A stretch of 64,000 nt of DNA from Burkholderia sp. SRS-W-2-2016 (GTDB lineage: Bacteria > Pseudomonadota > Gammaproteobacteria > Burkholderiales > Burkholderiaceae), in assembly GCF_001931485.1 (NCBI RefSeq), contig NZ_MSDV01000046.1, forward strand, positions 1-64,000. The letters are read 5' to 3'. The position numbers were made by a program, and so were the translations under genes. Within the stretch, counting starts at the first letter, position 1. The number at the start of each line of letters is the position of its first letter. Shown piece by piece: positions 6,754 through 15,365 of this stretch. A model generated the notes under the pieces. That model was not told where the DNA came from and searched no databases. It saw only the letters and a program-made list of their open reading frames with translations.

Positions 6754-8172
6754 ATGAAGCTCGATATTCAGCTCGATCGCGACAACGGCGTCCCCCTCAC
6801 CGAACAGATCGTCGCGGGCGTCACTGCATGGATCCGCTCGCGCAATGCGCACCCCGGCTCGAAGCTGCCGTCGATCCGTCAGTTCGCCGCCGAGTTCGGC
6901 GTCAGCCGCTTCCCGGTGATCGAGGCTTACGACCGGCTGGTGTCGCTCGGCCACGTCGACTCGCGCCACGGCTCCGGCTTCTACGTCGCCGCTCGTCAGC
7001 CGGCCGACGAACGCTGCCAGGGCGCGTCGGACCCACGCCGCGCCGAAGTGGAATCGGGCCATCTGCTGCACGAGTTCAACTATCCGGGCGAAACGCTCAA
7101 GCTGAGCACCGGCTTCATCCCGGCAAGCTGGCGCGACATGGACAGCCTTGCGCAGGCGATCCGCCACGTGTCACGCACCGACCCGGCGAGCATGGTCGAT
7201 TACGCGATGCCGATCGGTAATCCGGTCCTGCGCGAGCACCTGAGAACCCGCATCGGCCAATTGGGTATTCAGGCCGACACCTCGCAAATCCTGATCACCA
7301 ACGGCGCGAGTCAGGCGTTCGATCTGCTGCTGCGCTACATGCTCAAGCCAGGCGACACCATCTTTGTCGAGGACCCCGGCTACTACAACCTGTACGGCCT
7401 GCTGCGACTGCACGGGATGAAGCTGATCGGCATTCCACGCACCCGCAGCGGTCCCGATCTCGACGTGATGCAGGAGCAGCTCAAGCTGCACCGGCCGCGG
7501 CTGCTGCTGATCAACACCGTGTTCCACAATCCGACCGGCACGACGGTCGCGCCGCAGGTCGCGTTCCGGCTGCTGCAACTGGCGCGCGAGCACGGCTTCC
7601 AGATCATCGAAGACGACATCTACGCCGATTTCCAGACCGACGTCACCGATCGCCTCGCCACGCTCGATCAACTCGAGCAGGTGATCTATGTGGGCGGCTT
7701 GTCGAAGACGCTGTCGTCGTCGCTACGGATCGGCTGCGTGGTGGCGAGCCACGCGATCATCAAGGATCTGGTCGATATCAAGATGCTGACGAGCCTCGGC
7801 GGCTCGCGCTTTGCCGAAGCGGTCGCGGTATCGATGCTGGAGCGCGGCGCGTACCGCAAATATCTGGAACGACTGCGCCGCCAGATGCGCGCGGCGCTGG
7901 GCTCGACCGTGCAGACGCTCGAGGACGCCGGCTGGGAAATTTTCGCGGAGCCGGCCGGCGGAAAATTCGTGTGGGCCCGCGTGCCGCATGTCGCCGATGC
8001 CGAGCGCCTCGTGAAGTGCGGCGAGCCGCTCGGGGTGACGGTGCTGCCCGGGCAACACTTCCGTCCGAACCGCGAGGTGAGTCCGTGGATCCGGGTGCAT
8101 GTGGCCTTTGGCAACGAGCCGCGCGCGCTGGCTTTTTTCCGCGCGGCCGCGGCGTTGCCGCCCGACCAGTAA
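6754..8172 (+). CDS. MocR-type regulator (GntR winged helix fused to aminotransferase fold)
   Basis: A 472-residue PLP-dependent regulator. Residues 1-80 are a GntR winged helix (LTEQIVAGVTAWIRS, KLPSIRQFAAEFGVSR, RHGSGFYV). After a linker, residues 115-465 form a fold-type I aminotransferase domain. It has the PLP residues: Asn in VFHNPTGTT, Asp and Tyr in EDDIYADF, and the Schiff-base Lys in GGLSKTLSSSLRIG. MocR proteins sense amino acids or PLP and rarely act as true transaminases. It diverges from DUF2917 and precedes a drug transporter, either of which may be regulated. The effector is unknown. Confidence 0.92.
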   Translation: MKLDIQLDRDNGVPLTEQIVAGVTAWIRSRNAHPGSKLPSIRQFAAEFGVSRFPVIEAYDRLVSLGHVDSRHGSGFYVAARQPADERCQGASDPRRAEVESGHLLHEFNYPGETLKLSTGFIPASWRDMDSLAQAIRHVSRTDPASMVDYAMPIGNPVLREHLRTRIGQLGIQADTSQILITNGASQAFDLLLRYMLKPGDTIFVEDPGYYNLYGLLRLHGMKLIGIPRTRSGPDLDVMQEQLKLHRPRLLLINTVFHNPTGTTVAPQVAFRLLQLAREHGFQIIEDDIYADFQTDVTDRLATLDQLEQVIYVGGLSKTLSSSLRIGCVVASHAIIKDLVDIKMLTSLGGSRFAEAVAVSMLERGAYRKYLERLRRQMRAALGSTVQTLEDAGWEIFAEPAGGKFVWARVPHVADAERLVKCGEPLGVTVLPGQHFRPNREVSPWIRVHVAFGNEPRALAFFRAAAALPPDQ

Positions 8173-8301
8173 GCACACCCTGCCGCGTGGCCGCCGCAAT
8201 GCATGACGGCGCGCGCACTCGCCCGCCGCGTGCTGCGCGGCGCCCCGCTTTTCCCTAGAATAGCGAGTCCCAGTCCGCCCCTGCGCGCCCAGCCGCCCGC
8301 C

Positions 8302-9768
8302 ATGTCCACGACGCCGACTCCGCCCGCCCTCTCCCCCGACACCGAAACCGCTCCGGGCCCATCGCCCCGCTCGCTCACTGTGATGCTGTGGCTCGTCGCC
8401 ACCGGCTTCTTCATGCAGACGCTCGACTCGACGATCGTCAACACCGCGCTCCCCGCGATGGCGACGAGCCTCGGCGAGTTGCCGCTGCGGATGCAGTCGG
8501 TGGTAATTGCCTATTCGCTGACGATGGCCGTGATGATCCCGGTGTCCGGCTGGCTCGCGGACAAGCTCGGCACGCGCCGCGTGTTCTTCAGCGCGATTCT
8601 GGTGTTCGCGATCGGCTCGCTGTTGTGCGCGAACGCGCACACGCTGAACCAGCTGGTGTGCTTCCGCATTCTGCAAGGCGTGGGTGGCGCGATGCTGCTG
8701 CCGGTCGGGCGACTCGCGGTGCTGCGGACCTTTCCGGCGGAGCGTTATTTGCCGGCGTTGTCGTTCGTCGCGATTCCCGGCCTGATCGGGCCGCTGATCG
8801 GGCCGACGCTGGGCGGCTGGCTCGTGAAGATCGCGTCGTGGCACTGGATCTTTCTGATCAACGTGCCGGTCGGCATTGTGGGTTGCATCGCCACGTTCAT
8901 CTTCATGCCGGATAGCCGCAACGAACACACCGGCAAGTTCGACCTCGGCGGTTACCTGCTGCTCGTGGTCGGCATGGTGGCGATTTCGTTCGCGCTCGAC
9001 GGCCGCACCGAGTTCGGCATTCAGCACGCGACCGTGCTGGTGCTGCTGATTCTGAGCCTTGCGTGCTTCGTCGCCTACGGCCTGCACGCGGTGCGCGTAC
9101 CCGCGCCGATCTTCCCGCTCGACCTGTTCAAGATCCACACGTTCAGCGTCGGTCTGCTCGGCAATCTGTTCGCGCGGATCGGCAGCGGCTCGATGCCGTA
9201 TCTGATTCCTCTGCTGTTGCAGATCAGTCTCGGCTATAGCGCGTTCGAAGCCGGCCTGATGATGCTGCCGGTCGCCGCCGCCGGGATGGCGACCAAGCGA
9301 CTCGTGACCACACTGATTACCCGATACAGCTACCGGCGCGTATTGATGGCGAACACGATCCTGGTCGGGCTGATGATGGCGAGTTTCGCGCTGACCAGCA
9401 CCAATCAGCCGTTGTGGCTGCGTCTCGTACAACTGGCTGTGTTCGGCGGCGTGAACTCGATGCAGTTCACCGCGATGAATACGTTGACGCTGAAAGACCT
9501 CGGCACCGGTGGCGCGAGCAGCGGCAACAGCCTGTTCTCGCTCGTGCAGATGCTGTCGATGAGCCTCGGCGTGACCGTAGCCGGCGCATTGCTGACAACC
9601 TTCACCGGGATCATGCACCGGGTGACCGCCGCCAATTCGCTGCCGGCCTTTCATGCGACGTTCCTGTGTGTCGGCATCATTACCGCGTGCTCGTCGTGGA
9701 TCTTCGCGCAGTTGTCGCCGGACATCCGCACGCCCGCGAAGAAGACCGATCCTTCGGAGCGGACCTGA
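8302..9768 (+). CDS. MFS transporter, DHA2 (EmrB/QacA) family
   Basis: A 488-residue inner-membrane proton-coupled exporter with about 14 predicted transmembrane helices. Family signatures are LDSTIVNTALPAM in helix 1, GWLADKLGTRRVF in the loop between helices 2 and 3, and the antiporter motif around PGLIGPLIGPTLGGWL in helix 5. DHA2 proteins expel drugs, detergents or other amphipathic compounds. The ATG lies after a 5' stretch that could extend the frame to 8203, but that extension is not hydrophobic or conserved-looking. No partner membrane-fusion protein gene is adjacent. It follows the MocR gene by about 130 nt on the same strand. Confidence 0.9.
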   Translation: MSTTPTPPALSPDTETAPGPSPRSLTVMLWLVATGFFMQTLDSTIVNTALPAMATSLGELPLRMQSVVIAYSLTMAVMIPVSGWLADKLGTRRVFFSAILVFAIGSLLCANAHTLNQLVCFRILQGVGGAMLLPVGRLAVLRTFPAERYLPALSFVAIPGLIGPLIGPTLGGWLVKIASWHWIFLINVPVGIVGCIATFIFMPDSRNEHTGKFDLGGYLLLVVGMVAISFALDGRTEFGIQHATVLVLLILSLACFVAYGLHAVRVPAPIFPLDLFKIHTFSVGLLGNLFARIGSGSMPYLIPLLLQISLGYSAFEAGLMMLPVAAAGMATKRLVTTLITRYSYRRVLMANTILVGLMMASFALTSTNQPLWLRLVQLAVFGGVNSMQFTAMNTLTLKDLGTGGASSGNSLFSLVQMLSMSLGVTVAGALLTTFTGIMHRVTAANSLPAFHATFLCVGIITACSSWIFAQLSPDIRTPAKKTDPSERT

Positions 9769-10068
9769 GGGTTTGGCGCGACGCCGCTGCGGATCGGAGC
9801 CGGAGCGCTCGCAAACGGCCTTCTCCGACGCGCACGCCCGCACACCGCCACCGACCCGCAACAGGGCATGCACCGCACCAGCACCGTGCGAGTCGTCGCG
9901 TTCGCACGCCGACGGGCGCACAATTAGCGTCTCGACGCACGGCAGCTGGACGCTCCGCCTGTGTTTGCGCACGCGCATAGTTCTTGCTCGCCTATCCTGT
10001 AAACTCTCGGCCGGCACGTGCGAAGCCGTGCCGAGCACTGCAAGCACCGCCACCTCCACACGACCGAC
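9769..10068. other. Intergenic region, nothing recognised
   Basis: About 300 nt between the transporter and the EAL protein gene. No clear terminator hairpin, small gene or RNA gene was recognised. It presumably holds the promoter of the EAL gene, since no transcript-linking signal is evident. Confidence 0.4.
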
Positions 10069-11346
10069 ATGATGAGCATGATCGAACTCGATCCTCCCGG
10101 CTTCCAGCCGCCACGCCCGATGGCCGGCGATGAAGGCTCGCGGCGTACCGTTCTGTACGGCGGCTACACCGTGTTCAGTGTGTTCCAACCGGTTTTCTCC
10201 GTGTCGCACCGGCGCGCGATCGGCTATCACGCGTCGCTGCGCGCGCACGACGAGCACGCGCGGCAAGTACCCTCGCACGAGGTCTTCACCCAGGCCGCGC
10301 GCCGTGGCGACCTGCTGGAGCTCGGGCGACTCGCCGAATCCCTGCACCTCGGCAATTTCAATGCGTTCGACAGCCACGACGAATGGCTCTTTCTGAGCCT
10401 GCATCCGGCCGCGTTGATGGACACCAGCTACGGCGACGCGTTGCTCGCCGGTCTGAAGGCACTCGGTCTGCCGCCGCAACGCGTCGTGCTCGAAGTCTCC
10501 GAACAGGCCGGCGGCGAAACCACGCGCTTCGCGGAAATCATCGATTCGCTGCGCAAGTCCGGCTTTCTGATCGCGCTCGACGGCTTCGGCGCGAAGCATT
10601 CGAATATCGACCGCGTGTGGAATCTGCGGCCGGACATCGTCACGCTCGACCGCTGCATCCTTGCGCAAGCTAGCGAACACTCGCATATCGAGCGCGTGTT
10701 GCCGGGTCTCGTTTCGCTGCTGCACGAGTCCGGGCAACTGGTGCTGATGGGCGGCCTGAGCACCGAACGCGACGCGCTGATCGCGCTCGAGTGCAACGTG
10801 GACTTCGTTCAGGGCACCTTTTTCGCGGGCCCGAGCGTCGAGCCGGTCAAACCGCAAGTCGCCGCCAGCCTGATGGATTCGCTGTCGGCGGCACTGCGTG
10901 AACGCGTTGCCGCTCGCGAAAAGGCACAATCCGCTCGCCTTGCACCGTATGTCACCGCACTCGAGACCGCCGCCGCGCAACTGCTTGCCGGCGAGCCGAT
11001 CGCCGATGCCACCGCACCGCTGCTCACCCTCGGCGAGACGGCCCGCTGCTTCGTACTGGACGGCTCGGGCCGCCAGATCGGCGACAACCAGTTGCCGCCG
11101 GGCAGGACGTCGCAACGCGCGAAACGCTTCCGCCCGCTGCTGCATTCCGAAGGCGCGAGCTGGGAACGCCGGCCGTACTTCATTCAGGCGATGCGCCAAC
11201 CCGGGCGCGTGCATCTGACGCCGCCGTACCTGTCGATCAACGAAGCACACCTGTGCGTCACCGCTTCGATTGCTGCGCATACTCCGCATGGCACTCAGGT
11301 GTTATGCGTTGACATCAACTGGGAAGTCGCGGCTCACCGTAACTGA
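10069..11346 (+). CDS. Degenerate EAL-domain protein with C-terminal sensor-like domain
   Basis: The 425-residue soluble protein has an EAL fold at about residues 30-260 and a Cache/YkuI_C-like domain at about 290-420 (ERRPYFIQAMRQPGR, then PYLSI). Catalytic positions of c-di-GMP phosphodiesterases are mostly lost. The EAL motif itself is replaced by His54-Ala-Ser, the metal-binding DD is Asp171-Gly172, the usual Lys of the KxD motif is Thr192, and the AEGVE motif is MGGLS. Only the Glu of VLEVSE and the QG of FVQGTFF remain. It is therefore probably a non-enzymatic c-di-GMP-related sensor or scaffold. The ATG cluster at 10069-10078 leaves the exact start uncertain. Its 3' end overlaps the sigma factor gene on the other strand by 45 nt. 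Confidence 0.8.
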   Translation: MMSMIELDPPGFQPPRPMAGDEGSRRTVLYGGYTVFSVFQPVFSVSHRRAIGYHASLRAHDEHARQVPSHEVFTQAARRGDLLELGRLAESLHLGNFNAFDSHDEWLFLSLHPAALMDTSYGDALLAGLKALGLPPQRVVLEVSEQAGGETTRFAEIIDSLRKSGFLIALDGFGAKHSNIDRVWNLRPDIVTLDRCILAQASEHSHIERVLPGLVSLLHESGQLVLMGGLSTERDALIALECNVDFVQGTFFAGPSVEPVKPQVAASLMDSLSAALRERVAAREKAQSARLAPYVTALETAAAQLLAGEPIADATAPLLTLGETARCFVLDGSGRQIGDNQLPPGRTSQRAKRFRPLLHSEGASWERRPYFIQAMRQPGRVHLTPPYLSINEAHLCVTASIAAHTPHGTQVLCVDINWEVAAHRN

Positions 11347-12441
11347 AGCTGAAGCGCCCGGCTGGTCCCTGATCCGGGCCAGCAGTTGACGGACCGCTTC
11401 CCGCCCCAGCACCTGGTTGGCCGCCTGCAGGCGGGTGGCGCTGGTCACGATGCGCACCGACACGATCCGCGCGGACTCATCCGTTGCGCCGTCCGTCAGT
11501 ACGTCGATCACGCCGACCACATCGCCGTCGCAAAACAACGCGATACACAGCGCCCCCGCCATCGACACCACCTCCGCGTGACCCGCTTGCCGCGCGAGCG
11601 CTGCGATCGCCCCCATCCATCCCGGGCCGCCAACCGGTTCGCTGCTGTGCGGCGATGCGGTTGCTGATGTGCGGGACAGCGCGCTGAGAGACGCGCTGCA
11701 GTTGACGCCAGCGGGGTCTTTCACCGACGGTTCGAACGGCGCGTGCAGTGGAGTACGTGCCGGCTCATGCAGTGGCGGAACCTGTGGAGGAACCAGCGAC
11801 GCGCCCAGCGGCGCGTCGCTAATCAGTTCGGGCGTGTTGCTGAAGAGCCGCAGCAGGCCGGTCCGGTCCTGTGCTTCCAAAGCCGCGCGCAAACGCTCGA
11901 CGATGCTCGCATGCACCACCGGATCGGGCCGCTCCAATGGCGCGCCCGCACGGCGCAACCGCGCCTTGGCCCGATGGACGATCTGCCGGCAAGCGGCCGG
12001 TGTGCGCTCGAGAATCGACGCAATCTCCGCATAGTCGCAATCGAACGCTTCATGCAGGACGAATGCCGCGCGTTCGTCGGGCTTCAGGTGCTCGAGCAGC
12101 AGCATCACGCCGTACGACATATCCGCCGCGCGCAACGCCAGCTCCTCCGCCGATGGCGCGACCTGATCGAGCCACGGTTCCGGCAACCAGCCGCTCGCCT
12201 GCGACGCGCGCTCGCGCTGCGCGTGCCGCAGCCTGTCGATGGCGGTGCGCGTGGTCAGTGTGGTCAGCCACGCAGCCGGCGTTTGCACCGCCTGCGTGTC
12301 GGTCAGATGCCATTTGAGCCACACGTCCTGCACCACGTCTTCCGCTTCCGCGCGGCTGCCGAGCATCCGGTACGCAAGCGCCAGTAACCGGGCGCGCGCC
12401 GCTTCGAAGCTGGATGCCTTGTCGATTCCCTGTTCCGTCAT
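11302..12441 (-). CDS. ECF41-type sigma factor (SigJ-like) with low-complexity insertion
   Basis: The 379-residue sigma factor has sigma-2 (about 10-80, RMLGSRAEAEDVVQDVWLKW) and sigma-4 (about 100-165, YAEIASILERTPAACRQIVHRAK) regions. The WLPEP motif of the ECF41 group is at 85-89 in the linker. ECF41 sigma factors carry a fused SnoaL-like C-terminal domain that controls activity instead of a separate anti-sigma factor. Here that domain (about 170-379) holds a Pro/Ser/Ala-rich insertion at roughly 214-272, and the usual DGGG motif is replaced by SDAPLGAS. The usual ECF41 partner (a COE oxidoreductase or carboxymuconolactone decarboxylase) is not adjacent. It is convergent with, and overlaps, the EAL gene. 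Confidence 0.88.
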   Translation of the reverse strand: MTEQGIDKASSFEAARARLLALAYRMLGSRAEAEDVVQDVWLKWHLTDTQAVQTPAAWLTTLTTRTAIDRLRHAQRERASQASGWLPEPWLDQVAPSAEELALRAADMSYGVMLLLEHLKPDERAAFVLHEAFDCDYAEIASILERTPAACRQIVHRAKARLRRAGAPLERPDPVVHASIVERLRAALEAQDRTGLLRLFSNTPELISDAPLGASLVPPQVPPLHEPARTPLHAPFEPSVKDPAGVNCSASLSALSRTSATASPHSSEPVGGPGWMGAIAALARQAGHAEVVSMAGALCIALFCDGDVVGVIDVLTDGATDESARIVSVRIVTSATRLQAANQVLGREAVRQLLARIRDQPGASASVTVSRDFPVDVNA

Positions 12442-12700
12442 GCGTAGACCTCCAGATTCGTGCGGTGAAAAAGAAGCGGCTGCCTGGCCGCAGTGCAGTT
12501 CAGGCGCGCACCAGCGACGGCATTCCTGAGCTTGACGCGCCGGCTACTGGAGATGTGACAGCGAAACAGAAAAATAATCCTGTCACACGAGCGGCCGCTG
12601 CTTCGTCAAATGAACAACAACCGGCGTGCGGCGCGAGCAGTTCAGCGCCCGGCGCCGCCTGCGCGATCGCGCGCCCCAATCGCCATAGAACGAGGAGCCT

Positions 12701-13348
12701 ATGTCGTTCAGCTATCCATCCATTTCCGGTCTGGGCCTCGTGCCAACCGTGATCGAACAGTCGGGGCGCGGCGAGCGCGCGTATGACATCTACTCGCGCC
12801 TGCTGCGCGAACGCATCGTGTTTCTGATCGGGCCGGTGAACGAGCAGTCGGCCAGCCTGATCGTCGCGCAACTGCTGTTTCTCGAATCGGAGAACCCGGA
12901 CAAGGATATTTCGTTTTACATCAATTCGCCGGGCGGCTCGGTGTACGACGGCCTCGCGATTTACGACACCATGCAGTTCATCAAGCCGGAGGTCTCCACG
13001 TTGTGCACCGGCTTCGCCGCGAGCATGGGCACCTTCCTGCTCACCGCGGGTCAGCGCGGCAAACGCTACGCACTCCCGAACGCCCGGATCATGATTCACC
13101 AGCCGTCCGGCGGCGGTCAGGGCACCGCCGCGGACATCGAGATTCAGGCGAAAGAGGTGCTGTACACCCGCGCGCGGCTGAACGCGATGATGGCCGAGCG
13201 AACCGGGCGCAGCGCCGAGGAAATCGCGCGCGACACCGACCGTGACAACTTCATGTCGGCGCTCGAAGCGAGAAACTACGGGCTGATCGACGAAGTGCTG
13301 GAAACGCGGGCGGCGCTGGGCCCCGCACTTCGTCATGAACACGCCTGA
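12701..13348 (+). CDS. clpP: ClpP-family ATP-dependent protease subunit (probable second copy)
   Basis: A 215-residue serine protease subunit of the Clp family, which forms a barrel and degrades proteins fed by ClpX or ClpA. The catalytic Ser is in GFAASMGTFLL, His in ARIMIHQPSGG, and Asp in DTDRDNFMSA. The oligomerisation and substrate regions are complete. GAGGAG precedes the ATG. The housekeeping clpP of Burkholderiaceae normally sits between tig and clpX. Neither is here, so this is most likely a second, orphan ClpP. It diverges from the ECF41 sigma factor and is followed 140 nt later by the NYN-domain gene. Its partner unfoldase and substrates are unknown. Confidence 0.9.
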   Translation: MSFSYPSISGLGLVPTVIEQSGRGERAYDIYSRLLRERIVFLIGPVNEQSASLIVAQLLFLESENPDKDISFYINSPGGSVYDGLAIYDTMQFIKPEVSTLCTGFAASMGTFLLTAGQRGKRYALPNARIMIHQPSGGGQGTAADIEIQAKEVLYTRARLNAMMAERTGRSAEEIARDTDRDNFMSALEARNYGLIDEVLETRAALGPALRHEHA

Positions 13349-13488
13349 CGGAACGAACATGGGCCCGTTTGCCGGAGAGTCGCGCGCACCCGTCGGTGCG
13401 TTCCGACCACAAAAGCTGCTCACCTTCGCTGGAGTCGCTATCATGTCGCGATTCGTCGAGTTCGACGACCGCTTCAATGGAGAGATAC

Positions 13489-15093
13489 ATGGCGGCATCC
13501 AACGAAAACGTCAGCATGGCGCTGTTTTGCGACTTCGAAAACGTCGCGCTCGGCGTGCGCGACGCGAAGTACGACAAGTTCGACATCAAGCTGGTACTCG
13601 AACGCCTGCTGCTGAAGGGCAGCATCGTCGTCAAGAAAGCGTATTGCGACTGGGACCGCTACAAGAGTTTCAAAGGGGCGATGCACGAGGCCAATTTCGA
13701 GCTGATCGAAATTCCGCACGTACGCCAATCGGGCAAAAATTCCGCCGACATCCGGTTGGTAGTCGACGCGCTCGACCTCTGCTACACGAAATCGCACGTC
13801 AATACGTTCGTGATCATCAGCGGCGACTCGGATTTTTCGCCGCTCGTGTCGAAATTGCGCGAGAACGCGAAGCAGGTGATCGGCGTCGGCGTTCAGCAAT
13901 CCACGTCGGATCTGCTGATCGCGAACTGCGACGAGTTCTTCTTTTACGACGACCTCGTGCGCGAAAGTCAGCGCGCGGTCGCGCGGCGCGAGTCGTCGCG
14001 CCAGCAGCCGAACGCGCAGCAGACAGCGAAACGCGCGCCGGACGAAGAAAAGGCCCGGCCGAAGGAAGACCTCGAAAAACGCCGCAGCAAAGCGGTCGAA
14101 ATTGCGGTGCAGACGTTCGATGCACTCGCGTCCGAACGCGGCGACAGCGGCAAGATCTGGGCGTCCGTGCTGAAAAACGCGATCAAACGGCGCAAACCCG
14201 ATTTCAACGAGACGTACTACGGTTTTCGCGCGTTCGGCAATCTGCTGGAAGAGGCCCAGGCACGCGGGCTGCTCGAATTCGGCCGCGATGAAAAGTCCGG
14301 TGCGTATGTGTACCGAAGCACGGCGGTGAGCGTCGCGGGCGAGGCCTCCGGTGAGACCTCGAATGAAGCCGCAAACGAAGCCGCAAACGAAGCAGCGAAT
14401 GAAACCGTGAACGAGACGGTCGAAGCGCAAACGGATGAGCCGGCGGCGGTTCATCCGCATGAAGCTCAGAGCGCGCCAGCGGCGTCCTCCGAGTCGGGCG
14501 GCAAGCACAAGTCGCGTCGCAAGGATCGGGGTAATCGCAAGGCGGGTCGTGCGCAGCAGGAAGCCGCTCGTGACGAATCCGCTCGCGAGCAGCCTACTCA
14601 TCGGGAAACCAGCGTTGTCGAGCCGGTTGTTGCCGCGCAATCAGAAGCCGCCGCAGATGGCGAACGTACTGAACATGTGACGCGCGTCCCGCAGCAGCAG
14701 GCACATCGGGACACGCACGAGCAGGCACCGTTCGCGGCGGACTTGTTAGCCGAGCACTCTGGAGCCCGCTCCAGCGCAGCAGAACGGGATGTTGCCGCGA
14801 AACCAGCCGCCATCGGTCACGAAGACGAAGCGGCCCCGCTCGCAGACGTCGGGCAGGCAGACCAACCGCAAACCGCGAAAAAACGCGCGCCGCGCAAAAC
14901 GGCTGCAAAGAAGGTGAAGAAGAGCACGCCGCGAACGCTCGATGAAGTGCCCGAAATCGCTGCACCACCCGAGGACGCTCCTTCGGCGGCCAGTGCGAAA
15001 CAGGCGTCCGCGGCGGCTAAAAAGACCGCTCGCAAGACCGCGTCGCGCGGTCGTCGTCCGCGTAAGGCTGCAGCAACGGACAACGCTGAATAA
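13489..15093 (+). CDS. NYN-domain ribonuclease-like protein with OST-HTH domain and disordered tail
   Basis: The 534-residue protein has an N-terminal NYN/PIN-like domain (about 8-155). Its acidic metal-site residues are visible: Asp15 in ALFCDFENV, Asp87 and Asp93 in SADIRLVVDAL, and Asp113/Asp115 in ISGDSDFSPL. An OST-HTH/LOTUS RNA-binding-type domain follows (about 200-277, KIWASVLKNAIKRRKPDFNE). The remaining half is disordered, with NEAA-type repeats and a Lys/Ala-rich end. NYN proteins are usually metal-dependent RNases acting on structured RNA; the target is unknown. The ATG at 13489 was chosen because GGAGAG lies just upstream; an in-frame ATG at 13477 overlaps that site. It may be cotranscribed with clpP. 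Confidence 0.85.
   Translation: MAASNENVSMALFCDFENVALGVRDAKYDKFDIKLVLERLLLKGSIVVKKAYCDWDRYKSFKGAMHEANFELIEIPHVRQSGKNSADIRLVVDALDLCYTKSHVNTFVIISGDSDFSPLVSKLRENAKQVIGVGVQQSTSDLLIANCDEFFFYDDLVRESQRAVARRESSRQQPNAQQTAKRAPDEEKARPKEDLEKRRSKAVEIAVQTFDALASERGDSGKIWASVLKNAIKRRKPDFNETYYGFRAFGNLLEEAQARGLLEFGRDEKSGAYVYRSTAVSVAGEASGETSNEAANEAANEAANETVNETVEAQTDEPAAVHPHEAQSAPAASSESGGKHKSRRKDRGNRKAGRAQQEAARDESAREQPTHRETSVVEPVVAAQSEAAADGERTEHVTRVPQQQAHRDTHEQAPFAADLLAEHSGARSSAAERDVAAKPAAIGHEDEAAPLADVGQADQPQTAKKRAPRKTAAKKVKKSTPRTLDEVPEIAAPPEDAPSAASAKQASAAAKKTARKTASRGRRPRKAAATDNAE
14362..14421 (+). repeat. 12-bp in-frame repeat in the NYN gene tail, 5 copies
   Basis: Five consecutive 12-nt units encode Asn-Glu-Ala-Ala three times and then Asn-Glu-Thr-Val twice. 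The first three are nearly identical at the DNA level. The array marks the start of the disordered tail and is prone to length change without frameshift. Confidence 0.85.
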
Positions 15094-15216
15094 ACGCGAA
15101 ACAACGCGTTCGATAAGCTCCGCAACAAGCCGGACACCGCGCGCGCTTCGTCGCTTCGACATCCAAATTGGAGCGCGCGTGGTTCATTCAGGTTTCCGTA
15201 ACAATACAAACTACAG

Positions 15217-15266
15217 GCGGCGCTACCGCTTCGCTTAGCGCCGACCTGCCAACTGTCAACGAGTCT
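15217..15266. repeat. Dispersed intergenic element, copy 1
   Basis: The stretch with CAGGCGG, ACCGCTTCGCT and CCAACTGT matches, in the same order and orientation, a second stretch at 16109-16162 with CAGGCGGG, ACCGCTTCGCT and CCAACTGT. It lies between the NYN gene and the lipoprotein gene. It is probably a non-coding dispersed repeat of this lineage. Confidence 0.55.
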
Positions 15267-15365
15267 TCGCAACGCCCGCTTGCCGCACTCCCCCGCGCCG
15301 ATGAATCATCGTCCGGCGCGCAGCAGGCAGTTCTGTTACTCAGATCAGAAGAAAGAAATAACCGC

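Noticed and set aside
7723..11289. A 1188-codon open frame on the minus strand opposite the MocR, MFS and EAL genes
   Set aside because: It is Arg/His/Gln/Ala-rich with no domain, and it runs antisense to three well-supported genes. In GC-rich DNA such frames arise from codon bias.
12701..13348. Housekeeping clpP
   Set aside because: The expected tig and clpX neighbours are missing, and the gene sits beside an ECF sigma factor. A second copy is more likely, though a genome search is needed to be sure.
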